This document shows, piece by piece, positions 48,460 to 61,470 of a DNA stretch of 64,000 nt. The stretch comes from Ampullaceana balthica (taxonomy: Eukaryota > Mollusca > Gastropoda > Lymnaeidae). Where the stretch lies: positions 847,001-911,000 of the forward strand of contig CALYLW010000012.1 in the NCBI GenBank assembly GCA_944989445.1. Reading direction: 5' to 3'. The position numbers and the translations under genes were made by a program. The notes under the pieces were generated by a model, which was given only the letters and a program-made list of their open reading frames with translations, did no database searches and was not told the DNA's origin. The first letter of the stretch is position 1. The number at the start of each line of letters is the position of its first letter.

Positions 48460-49784
48460 AAACTTTTGATTTCTTATCACTTGTTTTATTATTGCGAAAT
48501 GAAAATAAAGAAGTCCTGCCAGAGGCCAGTCAGTAATAACGTTGAGAAAAATATCTCGATTTAGATTTGGAAATTCAAAATCCTGTTATTGATTTATGAA
48601 GTGGGCTGCATGGAATCGTGACTTCATTGTTTAATCCACTACACATAAATGTCTGTAAACTGCTATGCTTACAAGCTTTCTATTATATTTTGAGAATAAA
48701 CAATATCTTACTGGATGTTCTCAAAAGTTCTTTGAAACCAGCTACTTCTCGTTTTCATTTGAAAATATTTATTGAAAAACATTTTTCTAAAATTTTGAAA
48801 GGATTTCATCAATTCATCTTCTCGACACCTAATTTTACGGTTATATTTTCTGTATAAATAGGCGTGTTTTAGGTAAAAGAATGTCTCCGAATCAACATTA
48901 ATTGAAAGACAATCCAGCTCATACGAGACAAAGCTCAATACGAGGATAGTCGTGATAGCCGAGCCTATTAATAACGCCTTGAAAATTGACAGCTTGTAAC
49001 AGCACATTTACATCTGTACCCGAATGTTCTGACTAAAGCAAACAAACTCCAGCTATAATTGTAAACGTTACAACAAAATGTGTTTTCTATATATCCGCCA
49101 AAGGTGTGATATTTGAAGGGTGAAATTTATTTAATTTAGTAATATTAACTTTTATATTTTTAAAAGAGCCAAACTGAGATTGCAAGAAAAGGATTTTATA
49201 TTTATGGCAACAGTTCGTTTCTATTTCACTGACAACCATATATTTGCGATTACAGTGCTAGAGTAGAATGGCCAGGTTTTATTGTTTCTATTGCTTTTTG
49301 GAAAATGGATAATCGTCAAAAAATATGCGAATTACTTTTGGAAGCCTAAATGTACTTTTTTAAATTTGATGGATGTACAGCATTTGAGTTTAAACGGGTT
49401 GGCTTGAAAAAACTTTAATAATATCTGTAAGACTAAGAACGTATTAAGATTGATGGAATATTTAATGTTTATTGTTTGATGTAACAGTCTATAAAAGAAT
49501 ATCATTTTATTATTTCTGTTGAAGAGTTAATTAAAGGGAAGCTACTGAAGTGTTAAAAACTGTTATTTTCATCTATAATTATCTCCCTTTACAGAAAAAA
49601 AAATATTTAAATAAGAAAATTTAAATAAATAAAAAAAAATATTGAACAAGCTTGGAATTACAACTAAAATTGTATTTTAAAGGGCTTCTACAATTTAAAA
49701 AAAAATTAATACTTTCATTTAAGTTAAATCAAAATGACACATTTAAAAAAATTAAAATAACAAATTCATAATGGTTTGTTAAAT
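48460..49784. other. No gene recognised
   Basis: AT-rich. A 99-codon minus frame (48708-49007) is open but has no recognisable domain; the overlapping plus frame is equally unconvincing. Confidence 0.5.
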
Positions 49785-51361
49785 ACTAGCTGGATAACCC
49801 GGCTATCCAGAAATCACATGGGAACATATCATAAATAACCTTTGAGCTACCATAAATTAAGGGCTCTGTTGTTAAAAAAAGCTACCTTATTATATTTAGC
49901 CTATATATATTACTAGTAGACCCGTCGTGCGTTGCAACGATCTAAGTAAAAAGGAATAAATTTAAAGAAACCAATGAGTGGTATGTTTAAAAATAATTCT
50001 GAAGAAACCTTCTTGGAAGTGTGAAAAAAAAATCCAAGTTTCATAGCAAACGGATAAATAGATTAATAATTAAATAGCGTACAAAAGAAGAAACGATATT
50101 AAGGGCCCCGGCCCCAAAATGAGTGATATTATAGGTTTTTTTTAAATTGCCATTGTATTTATTTCTTAAACGTTTAAGATTTTATTCACTTTTCAGTCAT
50201 TAACAATCTTGACAAATAATGACACATGTATCCATTATTATACAAATTGAAATTAACAGGTGTTTTGAACTTTATATCTTGCCCAGAATGGGCCCTGGGG
50301 CCCTTAATGTTGTTTTATCTATTGTACTCAATATATATTCTTCAATATCGTGTAAAATTGAATAGGGAATACAATGATTAAAGTTCAGTAAAAAGACTTT
50401 TTCGAAGGAATGGAAATTAAGAGTTCAGTGCCCTATAATAATATAGGCTCTTAAGTTTTTATATTCTAAGTTTTGTCACAAATCCAGTTTTTTTCTCAAT
50501 ATCTAACTCTTAAACTACTTTTTATATACCTACAATAGGTGGAAAATAACATTAAGGGGCCCTGACCCATTCGGTGCAAGAGGTCAATTTCAAAACCCTG
50601 TTTATTTTAGTTCATTTTTATTGTGGCTATATTTCTCAAGCTCTTTAAAAAGTAAATAGGAAAAATATCTTAAACATATACGAAAAAAGATATTTGAGGC
50701 CCCGGCCAAAAAGATATTGGCATTAGAAGTGCAGTGTCTATAGTATTTTAATATAGGCTACCAAGTTTTTGTGTGCAAAGTTTGGTGAAGATCTATTCAT
50801 TTACTAAGTAGCTAACGTAGAAACTATTTTTTATATAGCTCATATAAGATAAAACGACATTAAGGCTCCCAGGGCCTATTCTGGGCAAGATATAAATTTC
50901 AAAACATCTGTTCATTTCAATTAGTATAATAATTGATACATGTGTCATAATTTGTCAAGATTGGTAATGACTGAATGGTGAATAAAATCTTAAACGCTTA
51001 AAAAATGTGAATTTTTTGGCCCCCAGCCTCAAAGGAATGAATATTAGCAGTTTAGTGCCCTATAGTATTTTAATATTGGCTATCAAGTTGTCATATACAC
51101 ATTTTGGTTAAGATCCAATAATTTACACAGTAGCGAAAGCTTAAACTAATTTTTATATAGCTCGTATAAGCAAAACATTACGATATGGGCCCCCGGCGCC
51201 CCATGAGTGTTAAATTTTGAAAAAAGTGAGTTACCATCCCGGGAGCATACTCAACAGTCTTGAAAAGTTTCATGACGATCGGATGAATGGTTTAGACAGC
51301 TATAAAGGACATTCATACAAACACAAACATATTTAAATATTTATATATATATATATATATA
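49785..51361 (+). repeat. ACTAG-headed long repeat, copy 3
   Basis: A short headed piece (ACTAGCTGGATAACCCGG at 49785) is followed at 49912 by ACTAGTAGACCCGTCGTGCG, the same head as at 32317. Modules with GGCCCCGGCC, TAGTATTTTAATATNGGCTA and TATATAGCTCATATAAG recur with ~310-330-bp spacing (anchors 50478, 50786, 51119). It ends CATGACGATCGGATGAATGG, then a TATAAAGGACAT tail and a TA run at 51341-51361. Confidence 0.7.
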
Positions 51362-51639
51362 CTTGAAAAATACCCGCACTTTGTAGCGGGAGTGTGCTGA
51401 CCCTTTATCCAAGTATTAGGTGATGGTTATTACAATTTTTATTTGCCAAGTTAAATTTCAGATTCAACTATTTAGTTAAAATCTTATGAGAAACAGAGAT
51501 ATGCCATTTTACCGCGTGAGTTGTTTTCACTTAATGCAGTGCCTTTTAACATAACCTTACTATTTAAAAGATATGATTTATTAAATAATGATTCTTGCCG
51601 ACCATAATAACTAAATTTACAATTTCATTTCCACTTGTA

Positions 51640-53600
51640 CAAAATTAACATAACTTATAAGTTTTCCGAAAGAGCTCTACCACCCTCGTCACTCAAAAAT
51701 TTAATATATAATTACGAAACTGCATCGTATCACAATTGTAAGTTATATAATATTTGTAACCACGTCTATGAGATAAAGAACATGTGGCACTATCCCTTTA
51801 AAAGGCAAAAGCTAAGTGACTCATAGCGCAAATAAACAAAATTATAAATGTACTTTCTAAAATACTATTTTTTAAAACAAACGGTCGTATTAAAATGATA
51901 TAAAAAAATGTGCACACCATATTTAGACATATAGAAAGCTGGCCGCATAAAATAAAGTCTTGTTATAAAGTAAATGTACTGGACAAAAATAACTCCTCAT
52001 TTTGACGTATTCATAATTGTCTGAAACAGGGAAATAATATTTAACATTTTTATGTCTCTATATTTTACGATTTATATTTACGGTTTATAAGCAATGTGTA
52101 TAATTTCAAAAAGGAATCTTTTTTTTTGTTCCCTATTTCGGATAAGGCATCATATTTTGTAAATTATATTCAATGCACACACACACACCAGATTTTATAT
52201 CTGAAAAATAAAATAAAATTTAAAAAAAAAGATTCAACCGTCTGTTAATAAGCGCATCTTAAAAATGATTAAAAGGCAATTTTAGAAATGGCCTATGCTA
52301 TTCTGAATACAAAGGAATGAACATAAAAACATATTCAATTCGCAATTCATATTAATTAAGCGTTTTCAGGATCACTTCATTAAATTTAGTCAACTTTTGT
52401 TAATACGTTCGGTAGCGAAAGTTTATAATGTATAGTGTATATAAAGCTTAAGTAAACAGTTTTAAAGTGTAAGTTTATTTGACATAGGCCATCACTTTCA
52501 ACATAAAATAAACTCGCTACATCTATGGTTTTTAATTAAATGTCGAGTTATGAATTAAATTTTTAAAAATCCCAATTTTATTCATTGCATGTAAAATATT
52601 AATACAATGCATCGTGAAAATAATTGAAATAAAATAATTTAAACGCATATGTAATATATAAAGCTCAGTTGATATTTTTATGTTTGTTTGTTTGTATCCA
52701 TTAAAAAAAGGCCACTGCTTTGTTGACATTTTTCCAAAAGATCTCTGCCACTGTCGTCACTAAAAAAGCTCTTATATATTTACGACACTGCATGTAACAC
52801 AATTGTAATTAATACAATATTTGCAACAGCGTCTATGAGATAAAGATAATAAAGATAAATAAAGAAATTAGGCTATATTCCTAATTTTAAAAAAAACAAA
52901 CAAAACAAATCAATTTTATGTTAAAAACGCATGTGAAACCATGACAATAATCGATTTTAAAAATGGCCTATGTTAATCCATCATCAAAGGAATGAACATA
53001 ACATATTCAATTCGCAATACAAAATAATTAAGCGTTTTCAGGGATCACTTTATTTAGTTTAATCTACTTATGTTAATAGGTCCGGTAGCCTAAGTTTAAA
53101 TAGTATAAGTGTATAGGTTATGTAAAAGACAATAGCTTATGTAAAAGACAAACAAAATATAAATGTTATATTAATAGGACACAGCTAAATTTAAGATGCG
53201 TACACGAAAATGTGCGCACAGTAATCAGGCGATAAAAGATTTTAAAACGCGCACCGCTAAAAATGAAGCCTTGAAAAAAATACTGACACAATTATTACAT
53301 AAATAGGTTTTTCATTAAATGTCGAGTTATGGAACAGAAAATAATTAAAACAAATTCGCAATTAAATTTAAACGTGTAAACAATTAAATCTAATGCATCG
53401 TGTGGCAGTTGTAATTAAATATGTTTACGTGTCTATCTAATATATAGAAAGTAACAGTAAAGAAAATGACAATTCTTTGTACTACACAGCTCAAATTATG
53501 AAGCGTACACGAAAATGTGCGCACCGTAATTAGACATTATAATATTTTTTCAAATGCGCACGGCTGAAAATAAAGTATTGGCATTGGGGAAAAAAACGTC
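51640..53600 (+). repeat. Diverged ~1-kb repeat, two overlapping copies
   Basis: Matching blocks: 51663-51780 with 52727-52850 (CGTCTATGAGATAAAGA), 52289-52430 with 52961-53105 (AAGGAATGAACATAA, AATTAAGCGTTTTCAGG), and 53198-53290 with 53508-53600 (TACACGAAAATGTGCGCAC). The spacing differs between blocks, so copies are rearranged. A related but more diverged version is at about 42020-43560. Confidence 0.55.
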
Positions 53601-53851
53601 ACCAAAAGTAACTCGCTTTGAACGGCATTTGAACGTCCGCGTAAATTTGTTCAATACAGAAATGAGGTTAAATTTTTTATTCTTTGTCTCTGCATTTTCT
53701 GATTATTTAATTTACGGCATTCGGGCAAAAGGGACAATTACAAAAACTAACTTAAAACCACCTTCAGGGTAAAAGGAACCGTCCTGCCAAATTTGGTCCC
53801 CGTCCGTCATTTGGTTTTTCCGTGATTGTCTAACAGAAAGTCGAAAAGTGA

Positions 53852-53917
53852 AACATACAAACATACAAACATACAACCATACAAACATACAAACATACAA
53901 ACATACAAAGATACAAA
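53852..53917. repeat. (ACATACAA)n 8-bp microsatellite
   Basis: Eight units of an 8-bp motif with single substitutions in units 4 and 8. It follows CCGTGATTGTCTAACAGAAA and precedes TTTATATATTAGATT, as in retroposon tails elsewhere in the window. Confidence 0.9.
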
Positions 53918-54433
53918 CACCCACTGAGCTTTATATATTAGATTACATATATTTATGCCAAAAAAGTTATTTTTGATGTGATCCCTTACACTACGATATG
54001 ATTGAACACATCAACAATGTCCTTTGGTTACCGAGATCCGTACAAGACGTATTCTAATTCGCGTCACCTTGTGAAATCTATCTCAGTGGTTAGTTTGTTG
54101 ATTTTTTTATCATTAGAGTATTTAAATTAATACCACCCCATAACCGATGGTTCCGCGGTTTTCCCTGAGATCCCGGTTTGTCTTCTATAACGTTTGTTTA
54201 CCTGCATAGCTCTTAAATATTATAAAGGCATCTAAAAAAGGGAGACAAGAAGTCAAATTTTCTTTATTCCTTTATTTTCTTTTATATTCAACGAAATTTT
54301 TTGACAATGAAATAAGAAATTGCATTTTAAAATTGTATTATCAACCAACATCTCCAATTTCATTAACATGTAACAAATAACTCTTCAGAGTAAATATTTT
54401 TCTAATACAATATATATATATATATATATATAT

Positions 54434-55331
54434 ACTAGGGGCAAGTACCCGGCTATGCCCGGGTTTAACAACAACAGCAACAACAACAAAAACAACAACA
54501 GCAACAAAACAACAACACACAACAACTACAACAACAACAGCAACAACAACAAAGCAACAACAACAAAACAACAACTACAACAACAACAGCAACAACAACA
54601 GCAACAACGACAAAAACAACAACAGAAACAGCAACAGCAACAAAACAACAACAAACAAAACAACAACAAAAACAACAAAATAACAACAAAACAACAACAA
54701 AACAACTACAACAACAACAGCAACAAAGCAACAACAACAAAACAACAACTACAACAGCAACAACAACAAAGCAACAACAACATGAAGGGACATTGTCGTC
54801 GCAGGGCAAGGGATGTGGACAACAACAACAACAGCAAAAACAACACAAAAGCAACAACAGCAACAGCAACAACAACAAACAACAAACAACAACAAAAACA
54901 ACAACAACAAAACAACAACAACAACAACAACAAACAACAACACAACAACAACAACAACAACAACACAACAACAACAACAACAACAAAAGCAACAACAACA
55001 AAGCAACAACAACAAAACAATTATTTTATGGCGATAATCGCCTTCTTGTTAATCTCGACACCAAAATGTTTATTAATTTGCGTCATTATTTTACGTCTTA
55101 ATTTTCAATAATTTTTATTTTATATAGCTCATATAGGGAAAAACTACATTTTGGGCCCCCGGGCCCCCAGTATCTTATATATATGGAACGAAACCTGTTT
55201 AATAACCTTTCCGGTATAATTTTGTGTACGTGTACCAAATTTCACGTTATTTGGTTGTCTGGATCTTGAGTTATTAGGGAACAGACAGACAGACAGACAA
55301 CAAATGCGTCTTATATATATAAGATATATAT
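54434..55331 (+). repeat. CAA-rich array, unit 1
   Basis: Starts ACTAGGGGCAAGTACCCGGC with TATGCCCGGG, then ~540 bp of (CAA)/(CAG) codon-like repeats interrupted at 54782-54820 by a unique block (GACATTGTCGTCGCAGGGCA, then AGGGATGTGGAC). The 3' part is unique: TTTTATGGCGATAATCGCC, TTATATAGCTCATATAGGG, GGGCCCCCGGGCCC, TTTCCGGTATAATTTTGTG and a GACAGACAGACAGAC tail with TATATATA. Confidence 0.9.
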
Positions 55332-56180
55332 ACTAGGGGCAAGTACCCGGCTTCTCCCGGGTTTAACAACAGCAGCAACAACAACAAAAAAAACAACAAC
55401 AGCAACAAAACAACAAAAACAAACAACAAAAACAAACAACAACTACAACAACAACAGCAACAACAACAAAGCAACAAAAACAAAACAACAACTACAACAA
55501 CAACAGCAACAACAACAGCAACAACGACAAAACCAACAACAGCAACAGCAACAAAACAACAAAAACAAAACAACAACAAAAAAACAACAAAATCAACAAC
55601 AAAACAACAATAAAACAACTACAACAACAACAGCAACAACAACAAAGCAACAACAACAGCAACAGCAACAACAACAGCAACAACAACAGCAACAACAACA
55701 AAAACAACAACAGCAACAACTACAAAAACAAAACATCAACAAAAAAATCAACAACAAAACAACAACAAAACAACAACTACAACAACAACAATAACAAAGC
55801 AACAACAACAAAACAACAACTACAACAACAAAACAACAAAAGCAACAACAACAAAGCAACAACAACAAAAAAATTATTTTATGGCGATAATCGCCTTCTT
55901 GTTAATCTCGACACCAAAATGTTTATTAATTTGCGTCATTATTTTACGTCTTAATTTTCAATAATTTTTATTTTATATAGCTCATATAGGGAAAAACTAC
56001 ATTTTGGGCCCCCGGGCCCCAGTATCTTATATGTAAGGAACGAAACCTGTTTAATAACCTTTCCGGTATAATTTTGTGTACGTGTACCAAATTTCACGTT
56101 ATTTGGTTGTCTGGATCTCGAGTTATGAGGGAACAGACAGACAACCAGACAGACAACAAATGCCTCTTATATATATAGAT
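55332..56180 (+). repeat. CAA-rich array, unit 2
   Basis: Same head (ACTAGGGGCAAGTACCCGGC, then TTCTCCCGGG) and same ~300-bp unique 3' part. It lacks the GACATTGTCGTCGC block, the only unit to do so. 849 bp. Confidence 0.9.
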
Positions 56181-56359
56181 ACTAGGGGCAAGTACCCGGC
56201 TCCGCCCGGGTTTAACAACAACAGCAACAAAACAAAAACAACAAAAACAACAACAAAACAACAAAAACAAAACAACAACAAAAACAACAAAACAACAACA
56301 AAACAACAACAACAAAACAACAACAAAACAACAACAAAACAACAACAAAACAAACAACA

Positions 56360-56395
<36 letters not shown>

Positions 56396-57122
56396 AACAA
56401 CAACTACAACAACAACAGCAACAACAACAAAGCAACAACAACAAAACAACAAATACAACAGCAACACAACAAACAAAGCAACAACAACATGAAGGACATT
56501 GTCGTCGCAGGGCAAGGGATGTGGACAACAACAACAACAGCAAAAACAACACAAAAGCACAACAGCAACACAACAACAACAGCAACAACAACAGCAACAG
56601 CAACAACAACAAAACAACAAAAGCAACAACAACAAAAACAAAACAACAACAAAACATCAACAAAACATCAACAACAAAACAACAACAAAACAACAACTAC
56701 AACAACAACAGCAACAACAACAAAGCAACAACAACAAAACAACAACTACAACAACAAAAGCAACAACAACAACAAAGCAACAACAACAAAAAAATTATTT
56801 TATGGCGATAATCGCCTTCTTGTTAATCTCGACACCAAAATGTTTATTAATTTGCGTCATTATTTTACGTCTTAATTTTCAATAATTTTTATTTTATATA
56901 GCTCATATAGGGAAAAACTACATTTTGGGCCCCCGGGCCCCAGTATCTTATATATATGGAACGAAACCTGTTTAATAACCTTTCCGGTATAATTTTGTGT
57001 ACGTGTACCAAATTTCACGTTATTTGGTTGTCTGGATCTTGAGTTATAAGGGAACAGACAGACGACGGACAGACAACAAATGCGTCTTATATATATAGAG
57101 ATATATAGAGAGATATATATAT
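56181..57122 (+). repeat. CAA-rich array, unit 3
   Basis: Head ACTAGGGGCAAGTACCCGGC, then TCCGCCCGGG. The unique block is at 56488-56525 and the unique 3' part follows from about 56790. 942 bp. Confidence 0.9.
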
Positions 57123-58057
57123 ACTAGGGGCAAGTACCCGGCTCCCGCCCGGGTTTAACAACAACAGCAACAAAACAAAAACAACAAAAACAACAACAAA
57201 ACAACAAAAACAAAACAACAACAAAAACAACAAAAACAACAAACAACAAAAACAAAACAACAACAAAAACAACAAAAACAACAACAAAACAACAAAAACA
57301 AAACAACAACAAAAACAACAACAAAACAAAAACAAAACAACAACAAAACAACAACAAAACAACAACAACAAAACAACAACTACAACAACAACAGCAACAA
57401 CAACAAAGCAACAACAACAAAACAACAAATACAACAGCAACAACAACAAAGCAACAACAACATGAAGGACATTGTCGTCGCAGGGCAAGGGATGTGGACA
57501 ACAACAACAACAGCAAAAACAACACAAAAGCAACAACAGCAACAACAACAGCAACAACAACAAAAACAACAACAGCAACAACAACAAAAACAAAACAACA
57601 TCAAAAACATCAACAACAAAACAACAACAAAACAACAACTACAACAACAACAGCAACAACAACAGCAACAACAACAGCAACAACAACAAAACAACAACTA
57701 CAACAACAAAAGCAACAACAACAAAGCAACAACAACAAAAAAAATTATTTTATGGCGATAATCGCCTTCTTGTTAATCTCGACACCAAAATGTTTATTAA
57801 TTTAGCGTCATTATTTTACGTCTTAATTTTCAATAATTTTTATTTTATATAGCTCATATAGGGAAAAACTACATTTTGGGCCCCCGGGCCCCAGTATCTT
57901 ATATATATGGAACGAAACCCGTTTAATAACCTTTCCGGTATAATTTTGTGTACGTGTACCAAATTTCACGTTATTTGGTTGTCTGGATCTTGAGTTATTA
58001 GGGAACAGACAGACAACCAGACAGACAACAAATGCGGCTTATATATATAGAGATATA
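57123..58057 (+). repeat. CAA-rich array, unit 4
   Basis: Head at 57123, with a longer CAAAAACAACAA section. The unique block is at 57461-57498 and the 3' part runs to TATATATATAGAGATATA at 58057, where a short Helitron begins. 935 bp. Confidence 0.9.
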
Positions 58058-58497
58058 ACTATATAATTTGCCATTGTCACGCAAGTCAGTCAGTCTGTCC
58101 TGACACTACTAATTTTAGAATGCAGGGAAAACCAAATTACTGCACCAAAGCATCAAAAGGTGTGCAAATTAAATATGCGCTGTGAAAAAATATTATATGA
58201 AGTCATTGTTTTCGCTCATATTTTAATTTTGGAAAAGGGATCAATGTGAAAAGAGGACTTAGTAATGGTTAATTATAAAATTGAAAGATAAAGTGGGCGC
58301 CGCAGGCGCCCTGCATCCCCTATTATAAAATTCTTTGTGTACATTTTAGAAAGTTTAATATTTCGTATTTATCAAACAAGGACAAGTTAGTTGGGCTTTT
58401 GAAAAAGTTCGGCGCCGGACTAGATGAAGTGCATTTTTTATAAAAATAATTAGATTTCAGCTGAAAACTTCCGTCATTTTTGACGGGTGTGCGCTAG
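58058..58497 (+). mobile_element. Short non-autonomous Helitron, complete
   Basis: Starts ACTATATAATTTGCCATTG at 58058 and ends CTAG at 58494-58497. The perfect CCGTCA-TTTT-TGACGG hairpin lies ~9 nt before the end. 440 bp. Interior as in 3902-4339, with a GGCGCC segment (GGGCGCCGCAGGCGCCC). The flanks ATATA and TATATATAT show insertion into the TA tract at the end of the CAA array. Confidence 0.85.
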
Positions 58498-58506
58498 TAT
58501 ATATAT

Positions 58507-59120
58507 ATTTGAGCTTCTAACGATTAATTTAAATGTAATCGATACTTTTGAAAAGTTGACAAATAATTTCATTAATTAATCGTTAATTTAGATAAAGCCA
58601 AACATTTAAATTTATGACATCATTAAAGTGAACATCTCAAGGGCATTAACAAAAACAAGTAATTGAAATTTTTTTGTTTTTTATAGTTATTTCCCCTTTC
58701 CAATATGTTTGTGCTGAAGGTGTTACCCCAGCGATGTATTTGATTCCCTAAAAGCGAATTGTTTACGGCATTGAGCACTGTAAAATTTTTCACCATCTTC
58801 TACTTTACCATCCGCAGTAACCTTAAAAACAAAAAGTTTGCTAAACTTTATGTTTATATTCTTAAATTTAGCTACGCTGAAGATGTCATATGTTCCTAGT
58901 TTTTGTTTACATCTGCACGTTTACATAAATTAATAAATTATAATAATACGCTGGAGAAATTAGTAATTTAAAAAATATATTAATCATTAATAATTAATTA
59001 TTTTTTAAATAAATTTATTTTAAAAAATTAGAAATATTTTCTTAAATTTTAATTGAATTTTTATTGATTAAAATTATTTTAATCCATATTTAATAGATAA
59101 CATTTTTAACGATTAATCGA
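58507..59120. repeat. ATTAATCG-rich diverged MITE-like sequence
   Basis: Contains AACGATTAATTTAAATGTAA and, at the far side, AACGATTAATCGAGAAATTA, like the ends of the 28110-28574 element. No CAGCCCT terminus is visible. Confidence 0.35.
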
Positions 59121-59134
59121 GAAATTAATTATAA

Positions 59135-59140
<6 letters not shown>

Positions 59141-59224
<84 letters not shown>

Positions 59225-59251
59225 TGTGTGTGTGTATATATATATATATAT
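59141..59251. repeat. (TA)n-(GT)n-(TA)n microsatellite
   Basis: TA run 59141-59221, GT-rich run to 59236, then TA to 59251. Confidence 0.97.
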
Positions 59252-59254
59252 TTA

Positions 59255-60242
59255 AATGTATATTTAGCAAAGAAATACAAGACTTATAAGCATAACATTT
59301 TTAAGTTCAAAGAAAAGCGCCGGTGGTAACTAATTCTATTACGTCAGTTTTGCCTGTTGAAAATATAGCTAAAATACACTGCATGAAACTTTAAAACTGT
59401 CCTCATTGAAATTGATTTTAAAATATTGGTGACCGTAGCAAATTTAATTCATATATTTCTTGGCAGAACTTTAGATTACCCGGAATGTAAGGAATAACTC
59501 CAATAATGTAAATTACAAAATTTCACAAATTATTGTAGTAAAATTATTATTATAACGCTTGTCACGTTAAAATATGTTTAAAAAAATAATGAAAATCAAG
59601 AAACATATTTTAGAAATAAAACTTCTAGAGCATTCCGTAATTAAAGTAAATAATGCGATTAGTTGTACATTAATTTTCAGTTACACACAGGCAGATGTGT
59701 ACAACAAAAGGCAACAATTGCAATATGTTAATTTCAAAAGCATGCACGCAAAAATAAATTGAATTACAAAATATTCATTAAGGGAGAAAACTGTATATAA
59801 ATTAACATTTGAGAGGTTATTTCTCTTATCGGACCTATTATTTTAGTTTTCACACAAGACATTTTGATTTAAAGATCTAAATTATTATTATTATAATAAT
59901 TATTATTATACTTTAAATCCTATAATTCATTTAAGTAGTCAAATAAAAGAAGTTTAAAATCATTTTTAAAGTTATTTGAATTTTTTGATTTTTAAATAAA
60001 TAGATTTTTCGTTGAAAATTAATCCCTTTTAACAACATGTTAAGCCCTTAAACATTTTTTTTTCTGATAATAAATATGATACAGATTTAATATTGTTCAA
60101 GAATTGCGGAAAGGTTTTCACACTTCTAGCAAATATATGATTATTTTCAATTTAAAAATTATAACTTCAGTTATAATTTTTTTGTATTTTTTAATTTTTT
60201 TACTATTTTATTATATTTTTTAAAAATGTTAGTTTACAGATT
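59255..60242. other. No gene recognised
   Basis: AT-rich; includes an AT palindrome at about 59880-59915 (ATTATTATTATAATAATTAT). The 62-codon frame at 59574 is A-rich and unconvincing. Confidence 0.5.
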
Positions 60243-60478
60243 TATGGCGGCTGGATAGCGAAGTCAATAGTGCGCTCGCCTCACAAGCTGAGGGGCGTGG
60301 GATCGAGCAGACGTTAAAGCCACAATAAAAATGTTGATGAATGACTATTGCTAAAATGTCCTCCGCTGACCTGGAGAGGAGATTGGCGCCACCAAGATCT
60401 ACCAAGCCCTTAGAAAGTTCTAATGGAAAAATTAGAACCCCCTACGAACACGAGTTTATGGGACAAAAAAATAATAAT
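60243..60478 (+). mobile_element. Possible tRNA-derived SINE
   Basis: The head GGCTGGATAGCGAAGTCAAT followed by AGTGCGCTCGCCTCACAAGC and GTGGGATCGAGCAG resembles a tRNA with A-box- and B-box-like motifs (TAGCGAAGT; GGGATCGAGC). A GC-richer body follows (CTCCGCTGACCTGGAGAGGA) and the unit ends at an A-rich run (GGGACAAAAAAATAATAA). It stands out sharply from AT-rich surroundings. Only one copy is in the window, so family status is inferred. Confidence 0.45.
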
Positions 60479-60479
60479 T

Positions 60480-61470
60480 CTGGCACACACTAATACACGT
60501 TGGAAAGAAAATGCCCTCTTATAAACTCCTACTCAAATTGTAAGGCATCCTTGTTATATGTGTCAAATTTGACATCACACAAGAAGCGATTAAACTTATA
60601 CAGTTTCGCAAAGAAAATGTAAGAAAAATTACTTAAATTCACACTTTTATAAAAAAAAATAATTTTAAAATTATGTTTGATGCAGACTTTTGACAAAATT
60701 ATATGATTTTCTTTTAATTACGTATCATTTCTAGCATTTACTTCTTATAGTGTAATATGACCCTGACTGATGAATATAATAGATATTTAATTTTGAATTG
60801 AGTTCAAGAACTACGTGTGGACATGTTTATGTGTACTAACTCATATCAACCCTGACAATGTGCATTCAAGATGTATCTTTTCGAAAGACATAAAACAGAG
60901 TTTTTAGCGACATTTGGTATGATGTCATAATCGCATTTTGTTACATCAGTGAATGAATACTGCAAAATAAATATATCTTTGATTTAACAATAGTAAATTT
61001 AAAATTTTATTTTGCCTTGTGCTCAATGAACAAACATAATTTAAATTAAAATCTGATTACCTTATTTGAGTTTTAGGAATTTAAATTGTTGAACAGAAGT
61101 ACTTCAGTCAGTCAAATTTGGAATGAGTTTTAAATTTATTTAGCTCACAAATTAACTCTGTGTGAATTCGCGGTCTGTCCCTCAGTCTGTTGTCAGACAT
61201 ACATGAGTGGCAGATATTTCTGAGGATGTGTTTGCAAATTTTCTATCATTTAAAACTAATAGTAAAAAAGTTTACTAAAATGTACGTTTAATAGTCCAAG
61301 CACCATTTACCTCTCCATATATTTCTTATTATGGGAGGACTTTTGTGTTCACATTGCAGCAGCAGCTTCTTGTAGAGAAAAAAACAACCCAATCCATAAA
61401 TAACACTTGTTTCTTTGACTTGGGAGATATGTTTTTCCCTTTGTGTGTAAAAGTGTGTTTGATCTATGAT
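60480..61470. other. No gene recognised
   Basis: AT-rich, with no repeat ends or domain-bearing frames seen. Confidence 0.5.

Noticed and set aside
48708..49007. 99-codon minus frame
   Set aside because: No recognisable domain and an overlapping plus frame of similar length; too weak to call.
54455..55111. Long plus frame rich in Q, N and T (218 codons), with similar frames at 56076-56885 and 57462-57852
   Set aside because: Translation of CAA/CAG/ACA triplets; every frame and both strands are open, there is no unique domain, and the units are repeats.
54465..57697. Minus frames of L, V, C and F stretches in the same region
   Set aside because: Reverse translation of the same triplet repeats.
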